The notes: a model not told the origin generated them from the sequence alone. 64,000 nucleotides of DNA from Halodurantibacterium flavum (GCF_042681825.1 NZ_JBHUGH010000005.1:343850-407849), one strand, 5' to 3'; counted from the stretch's first letter, positions 9,863-20,022 are shown. Translations and numbers: made by a program.

Positions 9863-9896
9863 CGCCCGGGGCAAAAGTTCCGGCACGCCCCGGGCG
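9863..9896 (-). repeat. Inverted repeat in the glgE leader
   Basis: CGCCCGGGGC (9863-9872) and GCCCCGGGCG (9887-9896) form a perfect 10-bp stem with a 14-base loop, 41-74 bases before the proposed glgE GTG. No U-run follows on either strand, so it does not look like a simple terminator. It may be a leader structure or a protein-binding site; function unknown. A second, weaker inverted pair (CTGACA 9942-9947, TGTCAG 9968-9973) lies further upstream in the same divergent intergenic region. Confidence 0.5.
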
Positions 9897-10066
9897 GCAG
9901 CGGGTATCTTTTTGCGTCGCAGCGTCACCGGCCGTGGCGAGCTGACAGCGCTCACGCAATTATCAGTTGTCAGATCGCGGCGCCGCCGACCAAGTAGAAC
10001 CCGCACGCGCCGATTGCCTGTCGCATCCCGGCGTGGCCGACATTCCATGCGAACAAGGGAACAGTG

Positions 10067-11083
10067 ATGCCATCGACCACCGGTCTGCCGACGCGCCGCG
10101 GCTTTCTTGCCATGACAGCCGCAGCCGCCAGCGTTGCCGGCCGGCCTCTCTTTGCCCAGACGGCCACCGGCTGGGGCGGTGCGGTGGACATGGCGCGCGG
10201 GTTCGACCAGTTCCACGCGCTGGTTATCTCGCATCGCGGCGAGACCGTGCTGGCCGAGCGGGTCCGCGGCCCGGCGCTCGACCGTGCGGTGAACGTGAAG
10301 TCGGTGTCCAAGACGATTGTCGCAGCGGTGCTCGGGGCGGCGCTCGACCGGGGGGTGGCGCCGGGGGTCGACGCGCGGCTGGGCGACGTCGCCCCCTCGC
10401 TGATCCCATCGGGGGCCGATGCGCGGGTGCGCGACATCACGCTGGGTGACCTTTGCACCATGCAGGCGGGGTTGGAGCGGACATCGGGCAGCAATTACGG
10501 GTCCTGGGTGTCCAGCCGCAACTGGGTGGCGAACGCGCTGTCGCGGCCCATGGTGGCGGCGCCGGGCAGCCGGATGCTCTATTCCACGGGCAGCGTGCAT
10601 GTGTTGGGCGCGGCGCTGTCGGTGGCCTCGGGCGAAAGCCTTCTGGCCATGACGCGCGACTGGATCGGCCGCCCCCTGGGCATCGAGGTTCCCGCCTGGA
10701 CCCGCGATCCGCAGGGCTATTACCTTGGTGGAAACGAGATGGCGCTGACGCCCGACGCGATGATCCGCTTTGCCGAGATGTATCGCCGCGACGGCGCGGG
10801 CGTCCTCAGCAACGGCTGGGTCCGCGCCTCGCTCTCGCGCCGGACCAGCTCGCCCTTTTCGGGGCTCGACTATGGCTACGGGTGGTTTCTGGGGCGCTCG
10901 CAGGGGGCGCAGATCGCGCTTGCGCGCGGCTATGGCGGCCAGATCATCGGCTTCGCACCCGAGCTGGAACTGAGCTTTGCCATCACCTCGGACCCCACCC
11001 GCCCCGCGACAAGCGGCGGCTATTTCGGCGATCTGATGCGGCTGATCGACCGCGAGATCATCCCGGCGGCCCGCATGGCCTGA
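10067..11083 (+). CDS. Tat-exported serine beta-lactamase-like hydrolase (class C / esterase family VIII fold)
   Basis: Encodes 338 aa. The N-terminus has a twin-arginine signal (TRRGFLAMTAAAASVAG, cleavage near LFAQ), so the product is probably exported folded. The mature part matches the beta-lactamase/penicillin-binding-protein-like superfamily (PF00144): SVSKTIVA supplies the SxxK motif with nucleophile Ser and base Lys, and YSTGS sits where the YxN/YxS motif is expected. The third motif is not a clear KTG; GYGGQIIGF is the best candidate. Such proteins can be esterases, D-aminopeptidases or amidases; the substrate cannot be told. The ATG at 10067 has an AAGGGA site at ideal spacing; GTG at 10064 is too close. 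Divergent from glgE. Confidence 0.85.
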   Translation: MPSTTGLPTRRGFLAMTAAAASVAGRPLFAQTATGWGGAVDMARGFDQFHALVISHRGETVLAERVRGPALDRAVNVKSVSKTIVAAVLGAALDRGVAPGVDARLGDVAPSLIPSGADARVRDITLGDLCTMQAGLERTSGSNYGSWVSSRNWVANALSRPMVAAPGSRMLYSTGSVHVLGAALSVASGESLLAMTRDWIGRPLGIEVPAWTRDPQGYYLGGNEMALTPDAMIRFAEMYRRDGAGVLSNGWVRASLSRRTSSPFSGLDYGYGWFLGRSQGAQIALARGYGGQIIGFAPELELSFAITSDPTRPATSGGYFGDLMRLIDREIIPAARMA

Positions 11084-11189
11084 CACCGGGTTCGGCGGAA
11101 ACGGGACAACGAAAACGATTTCAGTAAGGGGATCTTAACGGGCGCGCCCTATGGGATGAATGTCTTCATGCCTCATGGGTCGGTGCGCG

Positions 11190-13319
11190 ATGAAATTCCA
11201 CTCGATACGCTTCAAGATACTCGGCGGTTTTGCGTCGATGCTCGTGCTAATCCTCGTTCTCGCGGTCACCTCTTTTGGCGGCGTCAACCGGATTACCGAG
11301 ACTTTTCAGGATTATCGCGGGGCGGCGCGCCAGTCGGCGCTCGCCAAGGAAATGTCGCTTGCGCTGACGCAGATGCGGTTCCGGCTGGTCTACTGGATGG
11401 TGACGCGCGCGCCCTCGCAGGCGGCGGCGTTCAAGGAACAATATCAGCAGCTCATGGACACGAATGCGACGGCGAAGTCGGTGCTGCCCGATCCCGCGGT
11501 CCAGCAGCGGCTGACGGAAATCGACCAGCTTGTGAACAACTATGCCGCCGGAATGGACGGGATGATCCGGGAACATGCCCGCGCCGGCGCCGCCATGGCG
11601 CAGCTTGCGACCCTGCAGACCGGGCTGCGCAACGCCGCGACCCGGATGATTTCCGCCGCGCCCGACGATGCGCGTCAGGCGATGGCGGCGGGTATGCTGG
11701 TCGAAAAGGCGCTCGAAATCCGCATCCGGACCTATGATTTTACCCGCGACATCCAGCCCGATCAGGTCGGCCTGGTCCAGACTGCCGTGGAAGAGGCCCG
11801 CGCGCTGAACCGCGAAATCGGCGGTCGCGCGCTGACGGCGGAGACCCGCGCGCTCTCGGCGGAATTCAGCACGGCCCTCGACAGCTATGGCCAGTGGCTG
11901 ACCGCCTATTCCGAAGCGCTGCAAGAGCGGGAACTGATCTTTGCCCGGGAACTGGTTCCGCTCGGTCCGCAACTGAACGAGATCTTCACCGACTTGGCGA
12001 CCAGCGCTGACAACAGCCGCGACAGGCTGGGCGCGCTTGGCGTGGAACAGTCCGCAGCGACGATTTCTCTCGTCCTCGCGATCAGCGCCGCCTGTCTGCT
12101 GGCCGGGCTCACCATCGGCACGATCCTCGGGCATCGCATCTCGCGCGGCGTGGTGGGGATTTCGCACGCGATCGCCGAGATCGGCCGCCAACGCTATGAT
12201 ACCCCCGTTCCGGGCACGACGTCGAAGGATGAAATCGGCACGATCGCCCGCAACCTCACGGATTTCCGCGATCGCCTGGCCGAGTCCGAACAACAGCAGA
12301 CCGTGCAGCGTCGCCGACAGCAGGAGCAGGAGCGGGTCGTCCGTGATCTGACCGCCGGGTTGGAGCGTCTGGCACAGGGCGATCTGACCAGCCCCATCGA
12401 CAGCCCGCCCTCTGACCCGTTCCCGCAGGAATACGAGGCCCTGCGCGCGACCTTCAACGAACTTGTCCGCAGCCTGTCGGAGATCATCACGTCGATCACC
12501 GAAAGCGCCAGCGGCGTGCGCAGCGGCGCCAGCGAGGTCAGCCAGGTCGCGCAGGATCTCTCCTCCCGCGCGGAAACACAGGCGGCCACGCTGGAACAGT
12601 CGGCGGCAGCCCTGGGCGAGGTGACGGCAAGCGTCCGCTCGACCGCCGACAAGGCCGCGCAGGCCGACCGCGCGACGCTGGAAAACAAGCGCGAGGCAGA
12701 GGCAGGCGGCGCCGTGGTGCGCGAAGCGGTCGATGCCATGCGCAAGATCGAAAAATCCTCGGCCCAGATCACCCGCATCATCGGCGTGATCGACGATATC
12801 AGCTTCCAGACCAACCTTCTGGCGCTGAACGCAGGCGTCGAGGCCGCACGGGCCGGTGAGGCCGGGCGCGGCTTTGCCGTCGTCGCCTCCGAGGTGCGGG
12901 CGCTCGCGCAGCGCGCCTCGGATTCCGCCAAGGAGATCAAGGCCCTGATCTCCGAAAGCTCGCAGCAGGTCGCCGAGGGCAGCGCCTTGGTCGGCAAGAC
13001 GGGTGAGAGTCTGGGGGACATCCTGCGCCGGGTCTCCGAAGTGTCGGCCCTCGTCTCGGAAATCGCGGGCATGGCGCGGGAACAGGCGCGGGGACTGGGT
13101 GAGATCAACACTGGCGTTAACCAGATCGACACGGTCACGCAGCAGAACGCCGCCGTGGCCGAGGAATCGACAGCCGCCGCACACTCACTTCTCAATGAGG
13201 CCGATCAGCTGACCGAGGCTCTGTCGGGGTTTCGGGTTTCAGGCGGCCAACGCGGACAGGTCATGCCGCTCGCGCCAGCGACAGAGGCGCCCTTCCGCCC
13301 GGCCCGCACGGGGACATGA
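11190..13319 (+). CDS. Methyl-accepting chemotaxis protein
   Basis: About 709 aa. One N-terminal membrane segment (about 8-30), a long mostly helical periplasmic sensor region (about 31-285), a second membrane segment (about 286-317), a HAMP domain (about 318-370, ending DEIGTIARNLTDFRDRL) and a coiled-coil signalling domain. The hairpin tip is at about 532-575: DDISFQTNLLALNAGVEAAR then GEAGRGFAVVASEVRALAQR, which binds CheA/CheW. The tip has Gly where most receptors have Ala (NAGVEAA). No C-terminal CheR-tethering pentapeptide is visible. The start at 11190 (MKFHSIRFKI) gives a normal short cytoplasmic tail; ATG at 11160 is an alternative with a slightly better upstream GGGA. No other chemotaxis gene is nearby. 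Ligand unknown. Confidence 0.92.
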   Translation: MKFHSIRFKILGGFASMLVLILVLAVTSFGGVNRITETFQDYRGAARQSALAKEMSLALTQMRFRLVYWMVTRAPSQAAAFKEQYQQLMDTNATAKSVLPDPAVQQRLTEIDQLVNNYAAGMDGMIREHARAGAAMAQLATLQTGLRNAATRMISAAPDDARQAMAAGMLVEKALEIRIRTYDFTRDIQPDQVGLVQTAVEEARALNREIGGRALTAETRALSAEFSTALDSYGQWLTAYSEALQERELIFARELVPLGPQLNEIFTDLATSADNSRDRLGALGVEQSAATISLVLAISAACLLAGLTIGTILGHRISRGVVGISHAIAEIGRQRYDTPVPGTTSKDEIGTIARNLTDFRDRLAESEQQQTVQRRRQQEQERVVRDLTAGLERLAQGDLTSPIDSPPSDPFPQEYEALRATFNELVRSLSEIITSITESASGVRSGASEVSQVAQDLSSRAETQAATLEQSAAALGEVTASVRSTADKAAQADRATLENKREAEAGGAVVREAVDAMRKIEKSSAQITRIIGVIDDISFQTNLLALNAGVEAARAGEAGRGFAVVASEVRALAQRASDSAKEIKALISESSQQVAEGSALVGKTGESLGDILRRVSEVSALVSEIAGMAREQARGLGEINTGVNQIDTVTQQNAAVAEESTAAAHSLLNEADQLTEALSGFRVSGGQRGQVMPLAPATEAPFRPARTGT

Positions 13320-13489
13320 AAGCCACCAGGAGCAACACCGCGTTCTGTTGAGAGTGGATGACAGAGCCGTCCGCTTCCGCCGAAATATGCGGACGCGGAC
13401 GCCGCTCGGGCGAGGACCGATGCGCCCCTTGCAGCGCCCACCAGCAGGACCACGAACGCAGGGGCTTTGCCTTTCCCCCTGATCGCCAA

Positions 13490-14220
13490 AGGCCTGTCCA
13501 CAGCAGCCCTTGGCTGCACCCCCACCGGGGCATGGGCTGCAATACCGCCGTCGAGGATACCGTGGACACCGGATGGAAGCTGGCAGCCATTCTTACGGAC
13601 AGGGTGGCGGTAGGTTGCCGGACAGCGACGAGCCCGAACGTCGTCCCGTGGCGCTGCGCAATACGCGCTTTGCGCTGGCACTCGCGGCCGGTGTCGGCCT
13701 TTAGCGTCCCTCGCCAGCGATGGCCCAGGCGGGCCCGGCCGGAGAAGGCGGCGCGCAGGGCATTATCTGGAACGTCACGCCGCTCAGGAATTTCATATAC
13801 GCGGTTTCACCTTCGGTGCCCGGTATCCCGGCTCGGATGTGATTGATGCCGGAACCCCGCCCCGCCGCACGCGCCGTCAGCCTATGTTCCCGCCGCGAAG
13901 CCCGGCGGCCGGGCACCCCGTCTGGCGACAGAACGATTGCTCGCTGTTCGAGAGGCCGGGGTTCGACAGGCCGGGGTTCGAAGGGTCCTTGCTGCGCCTC
14001 GGCGGCAGCGATGACACCATTACCACCATCGGGGCCTATCGCGCAAGCCACGGACATTTGGTTGACGATCGTCGACCTGCGGGATTGCCCCGAAGCCGTC
14101 GATCTATACGAGACGGATTTTGGCTAGGTCCACCGCGATCAGATCGTCGCCTGGCGGCGGAACGAGGCCGATTCCGAGGCGGTGCACGTGATCCTCGGAC
14201 GGGCGCAGGGTCGCGGCTGA
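13490..14220 (+). pseudogene. Remnant of an FAD-dependent aromatic hydroxylase/monooxygenase (PheA/TfdB/MhpA-like), 3' part
   Basis: Pieces of one protein occur in order but in different frames. GMGCNTAVEDTVDTGWKLAA (13535-13594) is the family's FAD-binding GxNTxxEDAxxLxWKLA motif. After a frame change near 13595 comes DEPERRPVALRNTRFALA, then a stop at 13702-13704. In a third frame FTFGARYPGSDVIDAGTPP (from 13806) runs through to SLLRLGG, matching the GSRAPHxWL...FTLLRL region. Frame then returns to give LTIVDLRDCPEAVDLYETDF, a TAG stop, and VHRDQIVAWRR, matching the C-terminal LVRPDQHVAWR motif, ending at TGA 14218-14220. At least two frameshifts and two in-frame stops mean it is dead. The N-terminal half with the GxGxxG motif is absent. 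13320-13489 holds nothing I can identify. Confidence 0.8.
13953..13982 (+). repeat. 15-bp tandem duplication inside the monooxygenase remnant
   Basis: AGGCCGGGGTTCGAC (13953-13967) is followed directly by AGGCCGGGGTTCGAA (13968-13982). In the local frame this duplicates five residues (RPGFD, RPGFE). It lies where the intact family has a single short Gly/Phe stretch, so it is probably a slippage duplication. Confidence 0.8.
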
Positions 14221-14344
14221 TCCGGTCCGACCCCGATCCCGGCGCCGCCGCTCGCGGCACCTGCCAGGCCTTTACGCCAAATGTCGCTGGCGCTCCGGGA
14301 TGCCGCGCGGACCGGCTTTCCCGGACCCGCGCGGCAAGGAAACG

Positions 14345-15109
14345 TCATTCAACCGCCGAGGCAGCCTGCCGGATCACATCGGCGACTTCGTCGGGGCTGG
14401 TCATCGGCAGCATGTGACCATTCTCGATCTCGACAACCGTCGAACCGGCCCGCTCTGCCATCTGCCGCTGCAAGTCGGGGGCGATGACCCCGTCGTCTGT
14501 CGCGATGGCCGACCAGCTCGGCTTGTCGTTCCAGGCCGCCGTCGTGCTCTCATACGCAAAGATCGACAGGTTGGACGCAGCCTGAGACCTTGCCGTGAAG
14601 AGCGCTTCTTCATCGGAAAGACCATTGGCAACGAAAGAGAGCCAGGCGTCCTCGTTCACAAGGTAATGGCCATCCTCGAAGATCCGGATCGTGTCACCCG
14701 TGAAACCGGTCGGCATGGAGGCTGACAGCGCGCCGGTGCTTTCGCCGACATCGGGCTGGAACGCCGCGACATAGACGAGGCCTCTGACATTCGGGTCGTC
14801 GCCGGCTTCGCCGATGACAAGCCCGCCATAGGAATGGCCGACCAGGATCATCGGCCCTTCCTGAATGCCGATGATCCGCCGGACCGCTGCAATGTCGTCC
14901 TCGACCGAGGTCATGGGCAATTGCACCACCGTGACGGAATACTCGTCATCGGCAAGGCTGTCATATACCTTGCGCCACGTCGTGCCGTCGATATTCGCGC
15001 CATGCACCAGAACGATGTTGTTCACATCGGCGAGCAAGGCGCCCGGCTGGGCCGTCATGGCCCCAAGAGCCACGGCCCCGGAAATCAGGAGTGTTTTTAG
15101 GTTGGGCAT
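14345..15109 (-). CDS. Secreted alpha/beta hydrolase
   Basis: Encodes 254 aa with a Sec-type signal peptide (MPNLKTLLISGAVALGAM..., cleavage near ALLA). The mature protein has an alpha/beta-hydrolase fold: oxyanion strand NIVLVHGANIDGTTW, nucleophile elbow LVGHSYGG (Ser), a late Asp in the DGVIAPDLQ region and catalytic His in ENGHMLPMTSPDEVA. This resembles esterases/salicylate-esterase-like hydrolases of about 230-260 aa that are commonly found in proteobacteria. It lies divergent to the LysR gene across a 114-base intergenic region with a palindrome, so it is the likely regulatory target. Substrate unknown. Confidence 0.88.
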   Translation of the reverse strand: MPNLKTLLISGAVALGAMTAQPGALLADVNNIVLVHGANIDGTTWRKVYDSLADDEYSVTVVQLPMTSVEDDIAAVRRIIGIQEGPMILVGHSYGGLVIGEAGDDPNVRGLVYVAAFQPDVGESTGALSASMPTGFTGDTIRIFEDGHYLVNEDAWLSFVANGLSDEEALFTARSQAASNLSIFAYESTTAAWNDKPSWSAIATDDGVIAPDLQRQMAERAGSTVVEIENGHMLPMTSPDEVADVIRQAASAVE

Positions 15110-15190
15110 GAGGGGGTTGGTCCATTCGCTGGTTGCGTTGTGGGTTGTATTTGCCAGATAGTCTTTGCCGGATGGACGCGGTATTCCGAT

Positions 15191-15210
15191 TAATATGATT
15201 GACCATATTA
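15191..15210. promoter_or_regulatory. Operator-like palindrome between the hydrolase and LysR genes
   Basis: TAATATG (15191-15197), six-base spacer ATTGAC, CATATTA (15204-15210): a perfect 7-bp inverted repeat, strikingly AT-rich in GC-rich surroundings and 14 bases before the LysR start codon. LysR-family boxes are typically interrupted dyads with T-N11-A, and this element contains such a spacing. It would let the regulator control both divergent genes. Inference from position and symmetry only. Confidence 0.65.
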
Positions 15211-15223
15211 GCGAGGCTTATGA

Positions 15224-16129
15224 ATGGATCGTCGCGACCTGTCAGATCTGTTGTTGTTCCAGATCGTGGCCGAAGAAGGGAATTTTACCCGCGCCGCCCT
15301 GAGGCTTGGACGGTCGCAATCCGCAATAAGCCAGGCGATCGGCGCCCTGGAGCGGCGCATCGGGGTGCCGCTGCTGGCGCGCACCACCAGGAGCGTACGC
15401 CCGACCGAGGCCGGGCAGCGCCTGCTGAGATCGCTGTCGCCCGGTCTGCGGCTGATCGAAGAGGGGTTGACCGAGCTGAAAGAGGCACGCAGCGGCGTGG
15501 TAGGCGCCCTGCGCCTGACGGCCGTCGAGTACCCGGCGAGGGCAATCATGATCCCGCTACTGACTGGTTTTCTGGAACGGTATCCGAACGTAACCGTGGA
15601 TCTGCATGTCAGCGACCGATTGACCGACATCGTCGGCGCCGGGTTTGATGCCGGGATTCGGCTGGGCGCGCATCTGGAACAGGATATGGCGGTGGTCCCG
15701 CTCGGCCCTGACGTGCGGGCGACGGTGATCGCGTCACCGGATTACTTTGCCCGACGCGGCAAGCCGAAGCGGTTGGAGGACCTCGCTGACCATTCCTGCC
15801 TGAACTACCGGATGCCAAGCCACGGCAACCTGTTCCGGTGGTCGTTTCTCCAGGGCGAACGCCGGGTCGAAATGGCGGTCAAGGGGCCGCTTGTCACCAA
15901 TGATGCGCATGTGATGATCGAGGCCGCCCTTGCGGGGAACGGGCTGAGCTACATGTTCGAGCCGTTTGTCTCCGAACATTTGGCAGCAGGCCGGCTGGAG
16001 ACCTGTCTGGAGGAGTTCTGCCCGCTCTGGTCCGGCTATCATCTGTACTACCCGGGACGAAATCAGAAGTCCGCGGCCCTTGCGGCATTGATCGATTATC
16101 TGCAGTCCAGTCGACGCCGCGGGATCTGA
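15224..16129 (+). CDS. LysR-family transcriptional regulator
   Basis: Encodes 301 aa, standard for LysR regulators. The N-terminal winged helix-turn-helix spans about residues 4-63 (NFTRAALRLGRSQSAISQAI, then LERRIGVPLLARTTRSV), followed by a linker helix and a two-lobe substrate-binding effector domain (about 92-295; VGALRLTAVEYPAR opens it). The inducer is unknown. It is divergent from the secreted hydrolase with the 15191-15210 palindrome in between, a usual layout for a LysR regulator and its target. Nothing in the sequence looks degraded. Confidence 0.93.
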   Translation: MDRRDLSDLLLFQIVAEEGNFTRAALRLGRSQSAISQAIGALERRIGVPLLARTTRSVRPTEAGQRLLRSLSPGLRLIEEGLTELKEARSGVVGALRLTAVEYPARAIMIPLLTGFLERYPNVTVDLHVSDRLTDIVGAGFDAGIRLGAHLEQDMAVVPLGPDVRATVIASPDYFARRGKPKRLEDLADHSCLNYRMPSHGNLFRWSFLQGERRVEMAVKGPLVTNDAHVMIEAALAGNGLSYMFEPFVSEHLAAGRLETCLEEFCPLWSGYHLYYPGRNQKSAALAALIDYLQSSRRRGI

Positions 16130-16495
16130 GCGCTCCGCTGATCCGCCGGTCCCTGCCCGTCAGCGCCGCCACCGGGAAACCGTTGGCAGGTCAGCGCCGG
16201 TCAGCTCATCTCCCGCAACCTCGATCGCCATCAGCGAGCCGAGCTTGTCTCCGCCAAAACAAGGCGAAAGTCGCGATCGACCTTCTCGCTGCAGCCCTTG
16301 GCAGTAGCAGCCTCGAACACAGTCGCAGCCTGCTAGACGGCGACACACCACAGTGCGGCGTGGCCGCCAAGGTCGCGAAGCACCATCCTGAGGGCGACCG
16401 GGGCGGATCGAGGTTCAGCCGTGGCTTTACCTTTTCACGGGCTGCATCCTCATGTCGCTTCTGCTATCGGTGCTCAGCGCAAGACGAGGGGCCTG
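16130..16495. other. 366-base gap between the LysR gene and radA with no supported gene
   Basis: Short open frames exist on both strands (for example a minus-strand frame at 16160-16351 containing DKLGSLMAIEVAGDELTGAD), but none has a good start site, a recognisable domain or a second line of support. It may contain gene remnants. The last bases hold the radA ribosome binding site (GAGGGG, 16486-16491). Confidence 0.6.
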
Positions 16496-17854
<1,359 letters not shown>

Positions 17855-17877
17855 TCCCGCGGTCAGGAGAATAACGG

Positions 17878-18432
17878 ATGGACGGTTTCACCATCGTGGA
17901 CGGCGTCGTTGCCGGCATCATCGTCATCTCGGCGATCCTCGCCTATTCGCGCGGGCTCGTGCGCGAGGTCATGGCCATCGCGGGCTGGGTCGCGGCCGCG
18001 ATCCTCGCCTTCATGTTCGCACCCGCGGTCGAACCCCTTGTGCGTGAGATCCCCGGTCTCGGGCGGTTTCTGGGCGAAAGCTGCGAGCTCAGCATGATCG
18101 CGGCCTTTGCGGGCGTGTTCGCGCTGGCGCTTGTGGTCGTGTCGCTCTTCACGCCGCTCTTTTCCTCGGCCATCCAGCGCAGCGCGCTTGGCGGCGTCGA
18201 TCAGGGGCTCGGCTTTCTCTTTGGCGTGGCGCGCGGTGTCCTGCTGGTGGCGGTCGCGCTGCTGGTCTACGACCGCGCGATGGCGCAGGCCTCGATCCCG
18301 GCGATCGACAACAGCCAGAGCGCGCAGATCTTTGCCGGCTTCCGCCAGAACCTCGACCAGAGCATTCCGGACGACGCGCCCGGCTGGATCGTCGTGCGTT
18401 ATGAACAACTGATGGGCAACTGCACCCGGTAA
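17878..18432 (+). CDS. cvpA: CvpA family inner-membrane protein
   Basis: Encodes 184 aa with four predicted membrane segments in the first 145 residues (for example GVVAGIIVISAILAYSRGLV and MIAAFAGVFALALVVVSLFT), and a polar C-terminal tail. The pattern and the spacing SRGLVREVMAIAGW match CvpA (PF02674). CvpA is needed for colicin V export in Escherichia coli, and envelope-homeostasis roles have been described; its biochemical activity is unsettled. The common cvpA-purF adjacency is kept here, with a 114-base gap to purF. An AGGAG site lies just before the ATG. Confidence 0.93.
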   Translation: MDGFTIVDGVVAGIIVISAILAYSRGLVREVMAIAGWVAAAILAFMFAPAVEPLVREIPGLGRFLGESCELSMIAAFAGVFALALVVVSLFTPLFSSAIQRSALGGVDQGLGFLFGVARGVLLVAVALLVYDRAMAQASIPAIDNSQSAQIFAGFRQNLDQSIPDDAPGWIVVRYEQLMGNCTR

Positions 18433-18546
18433 CGGCCCGTTCACGGCCAAGTGCATGACAGGGTTGCGACGTTCCCGGGTGACAGCGGGCGGATGAACCA
18501 CTACATGGAGCGAGCCTGACCCCAGAGGATTCGGAGGACAGACGCA

Positions 18547-20022
18547 ATGCGTCAACTGCCAGCCCAACCGTTCCGCAGCCATCCGTTCGACGACGACAAG
18601 CTCAAGGAAGAATGCGGCGTCTTTGGCGTGATCGGCGTCGCCGACGCGGCCAATTTCGTGGCGCTCGGGATGCACGCCCTTCAGCACCGGGGACAAGAGG
18701 CCGGCGGCATCGTCGCGCATGATCCGGTCGAGGGCTTCAACTCGGCTCGACGGTTCGGCTATGTGCGCGACAACTTCACCAAGGCCAGCCTGATGGAGAC
18801 GCTGCCGGGCCCGATCGGCATCGGCCATGTCCGATACTCCACCGCCGGGTCCAAGGGGAACACCGCGATCCGCGACGTGCAGCCCTTTTTCGGTGAGTTT
18901 TCCATGGGCGGCTGCGCCATCGCCCATAACGGCAACATCACGAACGCAGCCGCGCTGCGCCGCGAACTGATCGAGCGCGGCTCGATCTTTCAATCCTCCT
19001 CGGACAGCGAGTGCATCATCCACCTGATGGCGCGCTCGATCCAGAAGAACATCCCCGAACGGATGAAGGACGCGCTCCGCCGGGTCGAGGGGGCGTTTTC
19101 CGTGGTCGCGATGACCCGCACGAAACTCATCGGCGTACGCGACCCGCTGGGCGTGCGCCCGCTGGTTCTGGGCCGTGTGGGCGAGGGCTGGGCGCTCTCG
19201 TCCGAGACCTGCGGGCTCGACATCATCGGCGCCGAGTTCATCCGGGAAATCGACCCCGGCGAAATGGTCGTGATCGACGCGAAGGGAATCGAGAGTTTCC
19301 GGCCCTTCGAGCAGCGCAAGTCGCGCTTCTGCATCTTCGAGCATGTCTATTTCTCTCGGCCCGACTCGATCCTCGGCGGGCGGTCGGTCTATGAGACGCG
19401 CCGCCAGATCGGCGTCGAGCTTGCCAAGGAAGCCCCGGTCGAGGCCGATCTGGTCTGCCCGGTACCCGACAGCGGAACACCGGCAGCCATCGGGTATTCG
19501 CAGGAATCCGGCATTCCCTATGCGATGGGCATCATCCGGAACCAGTATATGGGCCGGACCTTCATCGAACCGACCGAGCAGATCCGCAACATGGGCGTGC
19601 GGCTCAAGCTCAATGTGAACCGGGGGCTGATCAAGGGCAAGCGGATCATTCTGGTGGACGACTCGGTGGTGCGCGGCACCACGTCGATGAAGATCAAGGA
19701 GATGATCCTCGATGCCGGTGCCGCCGAGGTGCATTTCCGCATCGCCTCCCCGCCCACGGCATGGCCGTGCTTCTATGGCGTCGACACGCCGGAAAAGGAA
19801 AAACTGCTCGCCTCGACCATGACAGAGGATGAGATGCGCGATTTCATCGGGGTCGACAGCCTCAAGTTCATCTCGCTCGACGGGCTTTATCGGGCGGCGG
19901 GCGAGGCAAAAGGCCGCGACAATGCGAGCCCGCAATATTGCGACGCCTGTTTCTCCGGCGACTATCCCGTCGCGCCGTCCGACCAGCTGGAGAAGGGCTT
20001 TCAGCTCAAGGCCGCCGAATGA
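18547..20022 (+). CDS. purF: Amidophosphoribosyltransferase PurF
   Basis: Encodes 491 aa. PurF catalyses the first committed step of purine synthesis, PRPP plus glutamine to phosphoribosylamine. A 22-residue propeptide precedes the nucleophile Cys23 (KLKEECGVFGVIG), so the enzyme is of the processed Bacillus type. The PRPP loop is IILVDDSVVRGTTS. Cysteines in AWPCFYGVD and YCDACFSGDYP sit where 4Fe-4S ligands occur in that class. The ATG has a GGAGG-like site (GGAGGACAG). The stop overlaps the following DUF1284 gene as ATGA. Confidence 0.98.
   Translation: MRQLPAQPFRSHPFDDDKLKEECGVFGVIGVADAANFVALGMHALQHRGQEAGGIVAHDPVEGFNSARRFGYVRDNFTKASLMETLPGPIGIGHVRYSTAGSKGNTAIRDVQPFFGEFSMGGCAIAHNGNITNAAALRRELIERGSIFQSSSDSECIIHLMARSIQKNIPERMKDALRRVEGAFSVVAMTRTKLIGVRDPLGVRPLVLGRVGEGWALSSETCGLDIIGAEFIREIDPGEMVVIDAKGIESFRPFEQRKSRFCIFEHVYFSRPDSILGGRSVYETRRQIGVELAKEAPVEADLVCPVPDSGTPAAIGYSQESGIPYAMGIIRNQYMGRTFIEPTEQIRNMGVRLKLNVNRGLIKGKRIILVDDSVVRGTTSMKIKEMILDAGAAEVHFRIASPPTAWPCFYGVDTPEKEKLLASTMTEDEMRDFIGVDSLKFISLDGLYRAAGEAKGRDNASPQYCDACFSGDYPVAPSDQLEKGFQLKAAE

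Noticed and set aside
9824..11086. Minus-strand open frame extending glgE by about 420 codons upstream
   Set aside because: It lies antisense to the Tat-signal hydrolase and has no domain; the ribosome site supports GTG 9823.
11247..13195. Two long minus-strand frames opposite the chemotaxis receptor
   Set aside because: Composition is that of antisense to Ala/Glu-rich coiled coil; no start site or domain.
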